A DNA stretch of 64,000 bases from Streptomyces sp. Isolate_45 (lineage in GTDB: Bacteria; Actinomycetota; Actinomycetes; Streptomycetales; Streptomycetaceae). The position numbers were made by a program, and so were the translations under genes. Shown one piece after another: positions 48,830 to 64,000 of this stretch. The first letter of the stretch is position 1. The number at the start of each line of letters is the position of its first letter. The notes beneath the pieces are model-generated. The model saw only the letters and a list, made by a program, of their open reading frames with translations, had not been told where the DNA came from and did no database searches. The DNA lies in NCBI RefSeq assembly GCF_024721315.2, contig NZ_JANFAK020000022.1, positions 1-64,000 of the forward strand, given 5' to 3'.

Positions 48830-49843
48830 TCAGGCGGCCTCGCCGACGAGTTCCTCCAGCACGTCCTCCATCGTGACGAAGCCGATGACCGCGCCGCCGT
48901 CGTCGGTGACGGCGGCGAGGTGGGTGCCGGCGGCGCGCATCGCGTTCATCGTGTCGTCCAGCGGGGTGCCGCTGCCGACCCGGGTGACGGTGTGCAGCGC
49001 CGAGCGCGGGAACGGGGCGGTCCGGTCGGCGACGCCCAGGGCGTCCTTGATGTGCAGGAAGCCCATGATCTCGCCCTCCGGGCCGGCGACGACCAGCCGG
49101 GAGAAGCCGTGGTCCGCCGCGGTGCGTTCCAGGCCGCGCGGGGTGGTCCCGAAGGGGACGGTGACGAACTCGGCGCGCGGGATGGTGATCTCGCCGACGG
49201 GCCGCTTGCCGAGCGCGAGCGCGTCCCGGAGCCGTTCCCCGTCCTCGGCACCGAGGAGCCCGGCGGCGCTGGAGTCCTTGACCAGGCGGGCGAGTTCCTC
49301 GTCCGTGAAGACCGAGCCCACCTCGTCCTTCGGCTCGACCTTCAGCAGCCGCAGCAGCGCGTTGGCGAAGGCGTTGATGCCGAACACGAACGGGCGCAGC
49401 GCCCGGGTGAGGGCCACCAGCGGCGGCGCCAGCAGCAGGGCGGTCGGCGCGGGCGCGGCGAGCGCGATGTTCTTCGGGACCATCTCGCCGATCAGCATGT
49501 GCAGGTAGGTCGCCACGGCCAGCGCGAGGACGAACGCGATCGGGTGGATCAGCGCCTCGGGGACCCCGATCGCGGCGAAGGGCGGTTCCAGGAGGTGGGC
49601 GATGGCCGGTTCGGCGACCGCTCCGAGGACCAGGGAGGAGACGGTGATGCCGAGCTGGGCGGTGGCCATCATCGCGGAGAGGTGTTCCAGTGCCCACAGC
49701 GTGGTGCGGGCGCGCAGGCTGCCCTTGAGGGCGGCCGGTTCGATCTGGCTGCGGCGCACCGAGATCAGGGCGAACTCGGCGCCGACGAAGAAGGCGTTGG
49801 TGAGCAGCGTCAGTGCGCCGATCAGCAGCTGGACCGCGGTCAT
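48830..49843 (-). CDS. CNNM/CorC-like membrane protein with CBS domains (2)
   Basis: This 337-residue hemolysin-family protein starts MTAVQLLIGALTLLTNAFFV with an N-terminal DUF21/CNNM transmembrane region (about 1-190; FFVGAEFALISVRRS, GEMVPKN) and a CBS pair (about 205-335). It lacks the C-terminal CorC/HlyC domain of its neighbour. Homologues are implicated in Mg2+/Co2+ efflux or tolerance. Its ATG overlaps the upstream paralogue's stop (ATGA), so the two are coupled and probably act together. Confidence 0.9.
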   Translation of the reverse strand: MTAVQLLIGALTLLTNAFFVGAEFALISVRRSQIEPAALKGSLRARTTLWALEHLSAMMATAQLGITVSSLVLGAVAEPAIAHLLEPPFAAIGVPEALIHPIAFVLALAVATYLHMLIGEMVPKNIALAAPAPTALLLAPPLVALTRALRPFVFGINAFANALLRLLKVEPKDEVGSVFTDEELARLVKDSSAAGLLGAEDGERLRDALALGKRPVGEITIPRAEFVTVPFGTTPRGLERTAADHGFSRLVVAGPEGEIMGFLHIKDALGVADRTAPFPRSALHTVTRVGSGTPLDDTMNAMRAAGTHLAAVTDDGGAVIGFVTMEDVLEELVGEAA

Positions 49844-51180
49844 CGGTTCTCCTCCCCGGAGTCGGCGTCCTCGTCGGATGCGGCGGGCGCGGTGACCGTG
49901 ACCCGGTCGGCGCGGTGGTGGTCTATGTCGAGGACGGTGAGTTCCCAACCGTCGACGGTGATGGTGTCGCCCTCGACGGGGATCCGGGTCAGGCGGGTGG
50001 CGACGAGGCCGGCCAGCGTCTCGTACGGGCCTTCGGGGACGGCGAAGCCGATCTCCTCCAGTTCGTCGACGCGGACGCTGCCGTCGGCCTCCCACACCTT
50101 GCGGCCGGCGTGCTCCGGGCCCTCGATGAGGTCGGGGACCTCGACGGGGTCGTGTTCGTCGCGGACCTCGCCCACGACCTCCTCGACGATGTCCTCGACC
50201 GTGACGACGCCGGCGGTGCCGCCGTACTCGTCGATCACCACCGCCATGGTGCGGGCCTTGCGCAGGCGTCCGAGCAGGGTGTCCACGGGCAGGGAGTGCG
50301 GTACGAGCAGCGCCGAGGTCATCAGGTCGGCCACCGGGGTCAGCGGCCGCTTGTCCTCGTCGAGGTCGAGGACGTCGCGGATGTGGACGGTGCCGACGAC
50401 CTCGTCCAGGGAGTCGCGGTAGACGGGGAAGCGGGACAGGCCGGTGGCGAGCGTCAGGTTCGCGGCGTCGGCCGCCGTGGCGTGGAGCTCCAGAGCCTGG
50501 ACGTCGATGCGCGGGGTCATGACGTTCTCGGAGGTCAGCTCGGCCAGGTGCAGGGTGCGCACGAACAGCTCGGCCGAGTCCGCCTCGATGGCGCCCTCGC
50601 GGGCGGAGTGCCGGGCGAGCGCCACCAGCTCCTCCGGCGTCCGCGCGGAGGCCAGCTCCTCGGCCGGCTCCAGCCCGAAGCGGCGTACGAGCCGGTTCGC
50701 GGTGTTGTTCAGGTGCCGGATCAGCGGGGCGAAGGCGGCGGTGAAGCCGCGCTGCGGGCCCGCGACGACCTTGGCCACGGCCAGCGGCCGGGAGATCGCC
50801 CAGTTCTTCGGGACCAGCTCGCCGACCACCATCAGGACGACGGTCGACAGGGCCACGCCCAGCAGGGTCGCGATGGTCGGGACGGCGCCGGCGGGCACCC
50901 CGGCGGCCTCCAGCGGGCCGCGCAGCAGGGCGGAGACGGACGGCTCGGCGAGCATGCCGATGACCAGCGAGGTCACGGTGATGCCCAGCTGGGCGCCGGA
51001 CAGCTGGAAGGTGAGCCGCTTGGCGGCCTTCAGGGCGCTCTCGGCGCCGCGTTCACCCGCCGCGACGGCGCGTTCGAGCTCGCTGCGTTCGACGGTGGTG
51101 AGGGAGAATTCGGCGGCTACGAACACCGCGCACGCCAGGGTCAGCGCCAGGGCGAGGAGGAGCAGCAGGACTTCGGTCAC
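49840..51180 (-). CDS. CNNM/CorC-like membrane protein with CBS and CorC domains (1)
   Basis: This 446-residue protein has a DUF21/CNNM membrane region (about 1-200; VFVAAEFSLTTVERSELE, GELVPKNW), two CBS domains (about 215-340; MTPRIDV, VIDEYGGTAGVVTVEDIVEE) and a C-terminal CorC/HlyC transporter-associated domain (about 355-430). The DEYGG motif is typical of CorC/HlyC proteins. A GTG start at 51180 places the first TM helix at the very N-terminus. It is the first gene of a two-gene operon with a shorter paralogue. A divalent-cation transport or tolerance role is inferred from the family. Confidence 0.9.
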   Translation of the reverse strand: MTEVLLLLLALALTLACAVFVAAEFSLTTVERSELERAVAAGERGAESALKAAKRLTFQLSGAQLGITVTSLVIGMLAEPSVSALLRGPLEAAGVPAGAVPTIATLLGVALSTVVLMVVGELVPKNWAISRPLAVAKVVAGPQRGFTAAFAPLIRHLNNTANRLVRRFGLEPAEELASARTPEELVALARHSAREGAIEADSAELFVRTLHLAELTSENVMTPRIDVQALELHATAADAANLTLATGLSRFPVYRDSLDEVVGTVHIRDVLDLDEDKRPLTPVADLMTSALLVPHSLPVDTLLGRLRKARTMAVVIDEYGGTAGVVTVEDIVEEVVGEVRDEHDPVEVPDLIEGPEHAGRKVWEADGSVRVDELEEIGFAVPEGPYETLAGLVATRLTRIPVEGDTITVDGWELTVLDIDHHRADRVTVTAPAASDEDADSGEENR

Positions 51181-51441
51181 CGTGCCACCCCCGCTTCCCG
51201 ACTTCGCTGCTGCGGGCTGGGCGTGGCACGGCGTGGACTGGGAGGTTCACCCATTGCGGGTCCTGCGCTCCATTCGCTACTCGGTGGGGCCGGGCTCGGC
51301 CCGGACAGTTGTGGTTACGGACAGTATCCGCGAACCAATGGTAAAGGGCAAGTAAATTGCGGCGCCCGGCGCCCGCCCCACGCCCGCCCGACCCCTGCCG
51401 TTCGGGCGAAGCGGAATGGCCGCATCCGTCAGATGCGTAAG

Positions 51442-51633
51442 TCACCTGATGGAGGACGCCGTCGGGTCGCCGGGTTCGACCCCGGAGCCGAGAGGCATCG
51501 GCGGGGCGATGGGGCGCAGGTTGATCCGCGTCATCGACCTCAGGTCCGGTTCGTGGCGGCGTTCGGGGCGCCGTTCGAGGAGCGCGGAGGAGTCGGGGCC
51601 GCCGGGCCCGCCGTCGCCGGAGTCGGTGGTCAT
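51442..51633 (-). CDS. Hypothetical 63-residue protein
   Basis: This short open frame starts at an ATG with a GGGGGAG stretch about 9 nt upstream, and encodes a hydrophilic, Pro/Arg/Gly-rich product without signal, TM helix or recognised motif. It sits in the gap between the CNNM operon and the esterase. It may be spurious; codon pattern alone is not decisive in DNA this GC-rich. Confidence 0.3.
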   Translation of the reverse strand: MTTDSGDGGPGGPDSSALLERRPERRHEPDLRSMTRINLRPIAPPMPLGSGVEPGDPTASSIR

Positions 51634-51723
51634 CCGGAGTGGCTCCCCCGGTCAGTGCGCGCGGCGGGGTCGGGGGAGGGCGGGACGTCCCGGGCGCGGC
51701 GGCCGCGCCCGGGACGACACGCC

Positions 51724-52695
51724 CTATGCCAGGGCCCTGCGCAGGGTGTCGACGGCGAGGCTGATGGCGAGTTCGGCCCCCCGGGTCCCGCGGAGCGCGT
51801 TCAGCATGACGAAGTCGTGGATGACTCCCTGGACGCGCAGGGCGGTGACCGGGACGCCCGCGGCACGGAGCCGGGCGGCGTAGGCCTCGCCCTCGTCGCG
51901 CAGGACGTCGGCCTCGGCGGTGATGACCAGGGCGGGCGGCAGGCCGGTCAGTTCTTCGGCGGTGGCGCGCAGCGGGGAGGCGGTGCTCCGGGCGCGCTCG
52001 GCCGCGTCGGTCGTGTACTGGTTCCAGAACCACCGCATGGCCTCGCGGCGCAGGAAGTAGCCCTCGGCGAAGCGGTGGTAGGAGTCGGTGTCGAAGGCGG
52101 CGTCGGTCACCGGGTAGAAGAGGACCTGGTGGGCGATGCGGACGTCGCCGCGCTCCTTGGCCATCAGGGTGAGGGCGGCGCTCATGTTGCCGCCGACCGA
52201 GTCGCCGGCGACGGCGAGGCGGCCTCCGTCGAGGTCCTTGTGGCCCCCTTCGCGGACCACCCATTGGGCGACGGCGTAGTTCTGCTCGATGGCGACGGGG
52301 TAGCGGGCCTCGGGGGAGAGGTCGTACTCGGGGAAGACGACGGCCGCCCCGGTGCCGACGGCCAGCTCGCGGACGAGCCGGTCGTGGGTGTGGGCGTTGC
52401 CGAAGACCCAGCCGGCGCCGTGGATGTAGAGGACGACGGGGAGGGGGCCGCTCGCGCCGCGCGGGCGGACGATCCGGGCCCGGACCTCCCCGGTCGGCCC
52501 GCCCCGGACGGTGACCCACTCCTCGTCGACGTCGGGCAGGGTGACGCCCTCGCCGCTCTGGACGTCGTCGACGGCCGCGCGGCCCTCGGGGACGGGGATC
52601 TGGTAGAGGAAGGGCGGCTTGGCGGTGGCGTCGGCGAAGGCCTGGGCGGCGGCTTCGAGTACGGGCTGGTTCGGCTGGTCGGGCCGGTTCGGCAC
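51724..52695 (-). CDS. HSL-family alpha/beta hydrolase (esterase/lipase)
   Basis: This 323-residue hydrolase is of the hormone-sensitive-lipase family. The oxyanion motif HGAGWVFG (about residue 91) is a variant of HGGGW, the nucleophile elbow is GDSVGG (Ser near 164), and the catalytic Asp and His are expected in AEADVLRDEGE (about 260) and GVIHDF (about 290). It starts with GTG, preceded by AAGGAG at 5-nt spacing. Directly upstream on the same strand are the remnants of another hydrolase and an isochorismatase-like gene. Confidence 0.9.
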   Translation of the reverse strand: MPNRPDQPNQPVLEAAAQAFADATAKPPFLYQIPVPEGRAAVDDVQSGEGVTLPDVDEEWVTVRGGPTGEVRARIVRPRGASGPLPVVLYIHGAGWVFGNAHTHDRLVRELAVGTGAAVVFPEYDLSPEARYPVAIEQNYAVAQWVVREGGHKDLDGGRLAVAGDSVGGNMSAALTLMAKERGDVRIAHQVLFYPVTDAAFDTDSYHRFAEGYFLRREAMRWFWNQYTTDAAERARSTASPLRATAEELTGLPPALVITAEADVLRDEGEAYAARLRAAGVPVTALRVQGVIHDFVMLNALRGTRGAELAISLAVDTLRRALA

Positions 52696-52839
52696 GGGTC
52701 TCCTTCGGGGGAGGCGGGGCAGCGGCGCCGGCGTGCGCGGGCGTCCGTCGGGCAGCGTTCAGGATCACACCGCGACGACCGCGCGTGCGGACTTGGACGC
52801 GGTGGGTGCGGCGCGTCGGTCGTGGCGGGCCCGGCTGCG

Positions 52840-53125
52840 GTCGGCCGAGGAAGGCGAGCGGCGCGGAGTCGACCTCGTCGGCGCGGGTCGGGATCAGGCC
52901 GTGCGGGCCGCCGGGCACGACCGTCGGCTCGGCGCCGGCGATGCCCTTGGCGAGCGGGATCGCCGTGGCGTCGACGGGCGGGGTGCGGTCGGCGTCGCCG
53001 TGGATGATCGGGGTCGGGACGTCGATGCGGGGCAGGTCCGCGCGGAAGTCCGTGAGCCGGGCCCGGACGCGGTCGAGGGTGCCCTTGGCGGAGGCGCCGA
53101 CGACGACGTTCCGGGAGGCCCGGAC
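52840..53125 (-). pseudogene. Remnant of chloroperoxidase-like alpha/beta hydrolase (C-terminal part)
   Basis: Only the C-terminal third of a non-haem chloroperoxidase/esterase-type hydrolase is readable: NVVVGASAKGTLDRV, DFRADLPRIDVPTPIIHGDA, and GGPHGLIPTRADEV with the catalytic His region. The N-terminal half with oxyanion hole and nucleophile is missing, and several usually conserved residues are substituted (IIHGDADRTPPVDAT). It abuts an isochorismatase N-terminal fragment, so a deletion fused two unrelated neighbours. Confidence 0.7.
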
Positions 53126-53262
53126 GCACCTCCTTCCTCGCCGACTTGACGCAGGATCAGGAGGCCGATGTCCAAGGGGGGTTCGGCCGGCCGCGTGCGC
53201 GCCGATGACGGTCTGCGCGTACACGACGCCCGGGCGGTACGCGCCCGCGTGGGCCTTGACCC

Positions 53263-53370
53263 GGTGCCGAGGAACATCTGCGGCCAGTGGTCCACGAAGA
53301 GCACGACCGCGTCGTCGGGCGTCAGCAGGTCGCCGCTCGGGGCCGCCTGAACCCGGGTGACATCGAACAT
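53263..53370 (-). pseudogene. Remnant of isochorismatase-family hydrolase (N-terminal part)
   Basis: ATG at 53370, with AGAGGA upstream, opens MFDVTRVQAAPSGDLLTPDD and continues VVLFVDHWPQMFLGTGS, the N-terminus of YcaC-like cysteine hydrolases with the catalytic Asp. After about 36 residues the similarity stops in this frame. The rest of the domain, including the active Cys, is not found. The start and ribosome-binding site look intact, so inactivation may be recent. Confidence 0.7.
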
Positions 53371-53550
53371 GGGGGTGTCCTCTCGGAGGGGTCGTGCGCC
53401 GCGATCCTGCGGCCCGGCACGATCCGATGCCACGACCGCCCCCGCCACCCGACTCTTCCTCCCGCACCCGGGAGTCGGCACCACGGCGCCCTCCGGCACC
53501 GTCGGCCGGTTCCGCGGCCCTCCTCGCCGCCGCACGACACCCCCGCATGA

Positions 53551-53593
53551 CGCCGCCGCCGTACGGAACGGCGTGTTCCGTACGGCGGCGGCG
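53551..53593 (-). terminator. Perfect 19-bp hairpin terminator after the formyltransferase gene
   Basis: Exact 19-base inverted arms (53551-53569 and 53575-53593) flank a 5-base loop, about 85 bp beyond the formyltransferase stop. There is no T tract. It is the strongest hairpin in the window and marks the edge of the siderophore region. The 307-bp stretch 53371-53677 holds nothing else I can identify. Confidence 0.85.
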
Positions 53594-53677
53594 ACGGCCG
53601 GTCTGCCCGGGGCCATGGGCGGGCGACCGACACGACAAAGGGCCGACGGAGTGGATCCGCCGGCTTCGGGAGGGGAG

Positions 53678-54625
53678 TCAGGGACGGCTGGTGAGGTACC
53701 CGCCCATGGAGGTGAAGTACTCGGTGGCCGGCAGCTCGCGGCCGTCCTCGGTGCGTACGCGGGTGATGGCCAGGCCGTGGTTGCGGCCGGTGCGGGCGTC
53801 GGCGCCGGCGACGATCGCCACGCCCTCGCCCTCGCGGTAGAAGACGCGGCCGGGGGTGCCGCCGTAGAGGCCCTCGGAGACGACCGCGGAGACGATCTCC
53901 AGGCGCTTGCCCTTGTGGAAGGTGAAGGCGCTCGGGTACGGGGCCGACTGGGCGCGGACGAGGCGCTCCAGGACCTCGGCCGGCCAGCTCCAGTCGATTC
54001 GGATGTCCTCCTCGGCGCGCTTGTGGAAGAAGCTCGCCTGCGACCGGTCCTGCTTCGTGAACTCGGTCTCGCCGGCGGCGATGCGGTCCAGCGCGCCGAC
54101 GGTGACCGGGGCGATGAGGTCGACGGTCTTGTGGAACAGGTCGGTGGCCGTGTCGGTGGGGCCGACGGCGACGGACTGCTGGAGCACGATGTCCCCGGCG
54201 TCGAGGACCTCGTCCATCATGTGCGCCGTGACGCCCACTTCGGTCTCGCCGTTGATGAGCGCCCAGATGAGGGGGGAGAAGCCGGCGTACTTCGGCAGCA
54301 GCGAGTCGTGCACGTTGAGCGTGCCGTGCCGGGGGAGGTCGTAGATGCGCGACGGTATGTACGTGCGCCAGTTGTTGGCGACGATGATGTCGGCGTCGGC
54401 CTCCTTGAGCCGCGCGAAGAGCTCTTCGTCGTCGGGACGGTTGCGGATGACCACGGGGACACCGTGCTCCTCGGCGAGGTCCGCGACCGAGTCGCTCCAG
54501 ATCTTCTCGTAGGCGTGCTCGCTCTTGGGGTGGGTGACGACCATCACCACATCGTGCTCGGAGTCCAGGAGCGCTTGAAGGGTGCGATGGCCCCAGGTCT
54601 GATAACCGAACATGACGACCCGCAT
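53678..54625 (-). CDS. cchA: N5-hydroxyornithine formyltransferase (CchA-like)
   Basis: This 315-residue protein is of the methionyl-tRNA formyltransferase superfamily. The formyl-tetrahydrofolate site has N and H in LNVHDSLLPKYAGFSP (about residues 103-118) and Asp in HMMDEVLDAGD (about 135-145). Its length matches a dedicated formyltransferase; genuine Fmt is essential and sits elsewhere in genomes. Pairing with an ornithine N-monooxygenase identifies it as the enzyme that formylates N5-hydroxy-L-ornithine in coelichelin-type siderophores (cchA of S. coelicolor). It is transcribed divergently from the monooxygenase, from a region with iron-box-like sites, so iron repression is expected. Confidence 0.88.
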   Translation of the reverse strand: MRVVMFGYQTWGHRTLQALLDSEHDVVMVVTHPKSEHAYEKIWSDSVADLAEEHGVPVVIRNRPDDEELFARLKEADADIIVANNWRTYIPSRIYDLPRHGTLNVHDSLLPKYAGFSPLIWALINGETEVGVTAHMMDEVLDAGDIVLQQSVAVGPTDTATDLFHKTVDLIAPVTVGALDRIAAGETEFTKQDRSQASFFHKRAEEDIRIDWSWPAEVLERLVRAQSAPYPSAFTFHKGKRLEIVSAVVSEGLYGGTPGRVFYREGEGVAIVAGADARTGRNHGLAITRVRTEDGRELPATEYFTSMGGYLTSRP

Positions 54626-54664
54626 GGAGGTTCCTCCTCTGAAGAGCGATAGATCTCAAAGAAG

Positions 54665-54683
54665 TAAAGCAAGCCTTACCTAA
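54665..54683 (-). promoter_or_regulatory. Iron-box-like site upstream of the formyltransferase
   Basis: The 19-mer at this position matches the DmdR/IdeR consensus TTAGGTTAGGCTAACCTAA at 13 of 19 positions by my count, with the right half TACCTAA intact. It lies about 40 bp upstream of the cchA-like start. It is weaker than the second site. Confidence 0.6.
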
Positions 54684-54767
54684 GGATGCAACGTGCCTGA
54701 TTTTAGGCGTCGTTTGGGGCTGCAATCCGCTATTTGTCCGGTTTGCCTGGTCGACAGGGTGGCGAGA

Positions 54768-54786
54768 TCAGGTTAGCTTTACCTAA
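54768..54786 (+). promoter_or_regulatory. Iron-box site upstream of the monooxygenase operon
   Basis: TCAGGTTAGCTTTACCTAA matches the DmdR/IdeR iron-box consensus at 15 of 19 positions, with both palindrome halves recognisable. It lies about 90 bp before the monooxygenase start. Iron-loaded DmdR1-type repressor would be expected to bind and shut off siderophore synthesis. Confidence 0.78.
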
Positions 54787-54874
54787 GTTCGCTTGGCTGC
54801 CGCTCGTCGGCGTGCCCTGCTCCACATTCTTCATCGACGCCTCACGGGCGGCTGTCCCGCACGATCGGAGTGAC

Positions 54875-56227
54875 ATGTCACAGGCTCTTCCTGCTGACGC
54901 ACCGGTGATCCACGACCTCATAGGCATCGGCTTCGGCCCGTCCAATGTGGCCATGGCGATTGCTCTCACCGAGCACAACGCACGCGTCGGACGGCAGGAG
55001 GCGGTCACTGCTCACTTCTTCGAGCGGCAGCCGCGTTTCGGCTGGCACCGGGGAATGCTGTTCGAGGACGCGACCATGCAGGTCTCCTTCCTCAAGGACC
55101 TGGTGACGCTCCGGAACCCGTCGAGCGAATACAGCTTCCTCTGCTACCTGCAGAGCCGGGGCCGCCTGATCGACTTCGTCAACCACAAGAACCTCTTCCC
55201 GCTGCGCGTCGAGTTCCACGACTACTTCGAGTGGGCGGCGGAGAAGGTCGACGACATGGTGTCCTACGGGCACGAAGTGGTCGCCGTGCGGCCGGTCGTG
55301 CGTGACGGCGTCATCGAGTACGTGGACGTGACGGCCCGTTCCGGGGACGAGCTCGTGACCCACCGCGCCCGCAACCTCGTCATCGGCACCGGCCTGCGCC
55401 CGTACATGCCGGAGGGCGTCGACCGCACGGAGCGCGTCTGGCACAACTCCGACCTGCTGCGCCGCGTCGACGAACTGGACGGCACCGACCCGTCCCGGTT
55501 CATCGTCGTCGGCGCCGGCCAGAGCGCCGCCGAGAACGTGGCCTTCCTGCACCGCCGGTTCCCCGAGGCCGAGGTCTGCGCGGTGTTCGCCCGCTACGGC
55601 TACAGCCCCGCCGACGACAGCAAGTTCGCCAACCGCATCTTCGACCCCGCCGCCGTGGACGAGTACTACACCGCCCCGGGTGAGATCAAGAGCAAGCTGA
55701 TGAACTACCACGGCAACACGAACTACTCCGTGGTGGACATCGACCTGATCGACGACCTGTACCGCCAGTCGTACCAGGAGAAGGTGCTGGGCGAGGAGCG
55801 CCTGCGCTTCCTCAACGTGTCCCGCCTCTCGGACGTCGTCGAGACCCAGGACAAGGTGCTCACCACCGTCGAGTCGCTCGTCTCCGGCGAGAAGACCCCG
55901 CTGGAGGCCGACGTCGTGGTCTACGCGACGGGCTACCGGCCCGCCGACGCCCTGGGCCTCCTCGGTGACGTCGAGGGCTACTGCCACCGCGACGACGAGG
56001 GCCGCGTCAGCGTCGAGCGCGACTACCGCATCACGACGGACCCCGCGCTCCGCTGCGGCATCTACCTGCAGGGCGGTACCGAGCACACGCACGGCATCAC
56101 CTCGTCCCTGCTGTCGAACACCGCGATCCGGGTCGGCGAGATCCTGGACTCGGTGATCGAGCGCACCCCGAAGGCCGCCGTCGGTGAAGCCGAACGCGTC
56201 GTCGACGGGGTCGGTACGTCCCGCTAG
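54875..56227 (+). CDS. cchB: L-ornithine N5-monooxygenase (CchB-like)
   Basis: This 450-residue FAD/NADPH-dependent N-hydroxylase of the SidA/PvdA/CchB family converts L-ornithine to N5-hydroxyornithine, the hydroxamate precursor. It has the FAD motif GIGFGPSN (residues 17-24), NADPH motif VVGAGQSAAE (about 210), FFERQPRFGWHRGML and MQVSFLKDLVTLRNP near the substrate site, and ATGYRP (about 350). The ATG at 54875 follows CGGAG; the longer frame to 54734 crosses the iron box and is rejected. It is the first gene of the rightward siderophore operon. Confidence 0.95.
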   Translation: MSQALPADAPVIHDLIGIGFGPSNVAMAIALTEHNARVGRQEAVTAHFFERQPRFGWHRGMLFEDATMQVSFLKDLVTLRNPSSEYSFLCYLQSRGRLIDFVNHKNLFPLRVEFHDYFEWAAEKVDDMVSYGHEVVAVRPVVRDGVIEYVDVTARSGDELVTHRARNLVIGTGLRPYMPEGVDRTERVWHNSDLLRRVDELDGTDPSRFIVVGAGQSAAENVAFLHRRFPEAEVCAVFARYGYSPADDSKFANRIFDPAAVDEYYTAPGEIKSKLMNYHGNTNYSVVDIDLIDDLYRQSYQEKVLGEERLRFLNVSRLSDVVETQDKVLTTVESLVSGEKTPLEADVVVYATGYRPADALGLLGDVEGYCHRDDEGRVSVERDYRITTDPALRCGIYLQGGTEHTHGITSSLLSNTAIRVGEILDSVIERTPKAAVGEAERVVDGVGTSR

Positions 56228-56329
56228 GGACCCCGACCGACCCTCCCCACCACTCCCCTCCCGCCTGGCCACGCCGTCCGGCCGGGCGGGCGAGGCATGC
56301 ACCGTGCAAACCCCGTGAAAGGAAAACCC

Positions 56330-57367
56330 GTGTCCGTTGGGACCAGCCCCGCGCTGACGAGAATCGTCAGAAACTTCCCCCGCGTGGCCGTTGCCGCCGC
56401 CGCCGCCCTCGTTCTGAGCGCGTGCGGTGGTGGTGCCGAGAAGACCGAGTCGAAGCCGTCCGGCGAGGCCCCCGCGAAGTCCGCGGCCTTCCCGGTCACG
56501 GTCGACCACAAGTACGGCAGCACGACCATCGAGGCCGAGCCGAAGAAGGTCATCACCCTCGGTCTGTCGGACCAGGACGCCGTGCTCGCCCTCGGCGTGA
56601 AGCCGGTCGGCGCCGTCGCCTGGTTCAAGGAAGAGCCGTTCGGCAAGTGGCCGTGGGTGAAGGACCAGTGGGGCTCCACGCCGCCGCAGCTCGTCGGTGA
56701 GCGCGACGAGTACAACATGGAGAAGATCGCGGCCCTCAAGCCGGACCTGATCATCGCCCAATACTCGGGCATGAAGAAGGAGCAGTACGACACCCTGTCG
56801 AAGATCGCCAAGGTCGTCGCGCAGCCCAAGGGCGCCGAGGACTACCAGGCGACGTGGCAGGTCATGACGAAGCAGATCGGCAAGGCGCTGGGCAAGGACG
56901 CCGAGACCGACAAGCTCATCTCCGGCGTCGACGCCCGCTTCAAGGCCGTCCGCGACAAGCACCCGGAGTGGAAGGGCAAGACGGTCGCGGCCGGAGAGCC
57001 CTACGAGCCCGGCAAGTTCTCCGCGTTCTCGCCGAAGGACCCGAAGGTCGCCTTCCTGACCGAGATGGGCTTCACCACCACGGACCTCTACCGCACCACG
57101 CTGGGCAACGACGTCATCGCCGACCTCAGCTTCGAGCGCTTCGACGTCATGGAGGCCGACCGCACCGTGTGGCTCGGCACCGCCGAGACCGAGGCGCAGC
57201 TGAAGGCCGACCCGCTGTACACGAAGACCAAGGTCCACCAGGAGAAGCGGGACATCTTCCTGCCCTACGAGGGCCCGGACGTCGGTGCCGCGCTCTCCTT
57301 CAACACCGTGCTGAGCATCCCGTACGCCATCGACCAGGTCGTGGCGAAGCTCGAAGCCATCAAGTAA
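56330..57367 (+). CDS. Ferric-siderophore-binding lipoprotein (ABC importer)
   Basis: This 345-residue substrate-binding protein of the FepB/FhuD family has a signal peptide with lipobox LSAC (Cys32), then KKVITLGLSDQDAVLALGVKP and ALKPDLIIAQYSG, typical of class III periplasmic-binding folds. It should capture the ferric siderophore outside the membrane. GTG at 56330 is chosen because GAAAGGA lies 7 nt upstream; an ATG at 56297 lacks such a site. In S. coelicolor the equivalent is cchF, but there ABC permease genes intervene between cchB and cchF. Here the lipoprotein directly follows the monooxygenase, so gene order differs and permeases may lie beyond the window. Confidence 0.92.
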   Translation: MSVGTSPALTRIVRNFPRVAVAAAAALVLSACGGGAEKTESKPSGEAPAKSAAFPVTVDHKYGSTTIEAEPKKVITLGLSDQDAVLALGVKPVGAVAWFKEEPFGKWPWVKDQWGSTPPQLVGERDEYNMEKIAALKPDLIIAQYSGMKKEQYDTLSKIAKVVAQPKGAEDYQATWQVMTKQIGKALGKDAETDKLISGVDARFKAVRDKHPEWKGKTVAAGEPYEPGKFSAFSPKDPKVAFLTEMGFTTTDLYRTTLGNDVIADLSFERFDVMEADRTVWLGTAETEAQLKADPLYTKTKVHQEKRDIFLPYEGPDVGAALSFNTVLSIPYAIDQVVAKLEAIK

Positions 57368-57405
57368 CACCACCGACGCGCGACCAGGGAAAGGCCCTCT
57401 GAACG

Positions 57406-64000
<6,595 letters not shown>

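Overview
The window is high-GC DNA with Streptomyces-type gene content: large modular NRPSs, a SARP regulator, an XRE/P-loop regulator, a SpoIIE-type phosphatase sensor, DmdR/IdeR-like iron boxes, GTG/TTG starts and many ATGA/GTGA stop-start overlaps. It is most likely one end of a Streptomyces (or close relative) contig. Bases 1-75 are not genomic: they read as an error-bearing Illumina P5 adapter, so the left edge is an assembly artefact.

Region 1 (about 0.25-34.1 kb, almost all minus strand) is a nonribosomal peptide cluster. In transcription order it has a SARP regulator (34112-30222), a small exported peptide on the opposite strand (29970-30146), an XRE/NB-ARC-like regulator (29691-28246), NRPS1 (C-A-T-C-A-T), a type II thioesterase, an Fe(II)/2-oxoglutarate dioxygenase, NRPS2 (A-T, Gln-like pocket), NRPS3 (C-T-C-T-C-[A remnant]-T, no functional A domain), NRPS4 (A-C-T-C-A-T-TE) and MbtH. 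A perfect 17-bp hairpin follows MbtH. Beyond it is a precursor cassette: glutamate mutase subunits, an AsnRS-like enzyme without an anticodon-binding domain, and an orphan FMN glutamate-synthase domain. These suggest supply of 3-methylaspartate or its amide. The line has eight carrier domains but only five complete A domains. Four carriers have no adjacent A domain, while one A domain (NRPS4 N-terminus) has no adjacent carrier. This mismatch is the most unusual feature of the window. The two A domains of NRPS1 are encoded by a 1.27-kb repeat with a single difference.

Region 2 (about 34.3-53.4 kb) looks like chromosomal background: an NTF2-like protein, a Tyr phosphatase, an alpha/beta hydrolase, a VanW protein, a SpoIIE-type multidomain sensor, a Pls-like membrane peptide synthetase beside an M1 metallopeptidase, a two-component system, two CNNM/CBS membrane proteins, an HSL-family esterase and two adjoining gene remnants.

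Region 3 (53.5-64 kb) is the start of a hydroxamate siderophore cluster of coelichelin/scabichelin type: a formyltransferase and an ornithine N-monooxygenase diverge from an intergenic region with two iron-box-like sites, followed by a siderophore-binding lipoprotein and an NRPS cut by the window end after its second module. I found no tRNA, rRNA, CRISPR array, IS element or origin.
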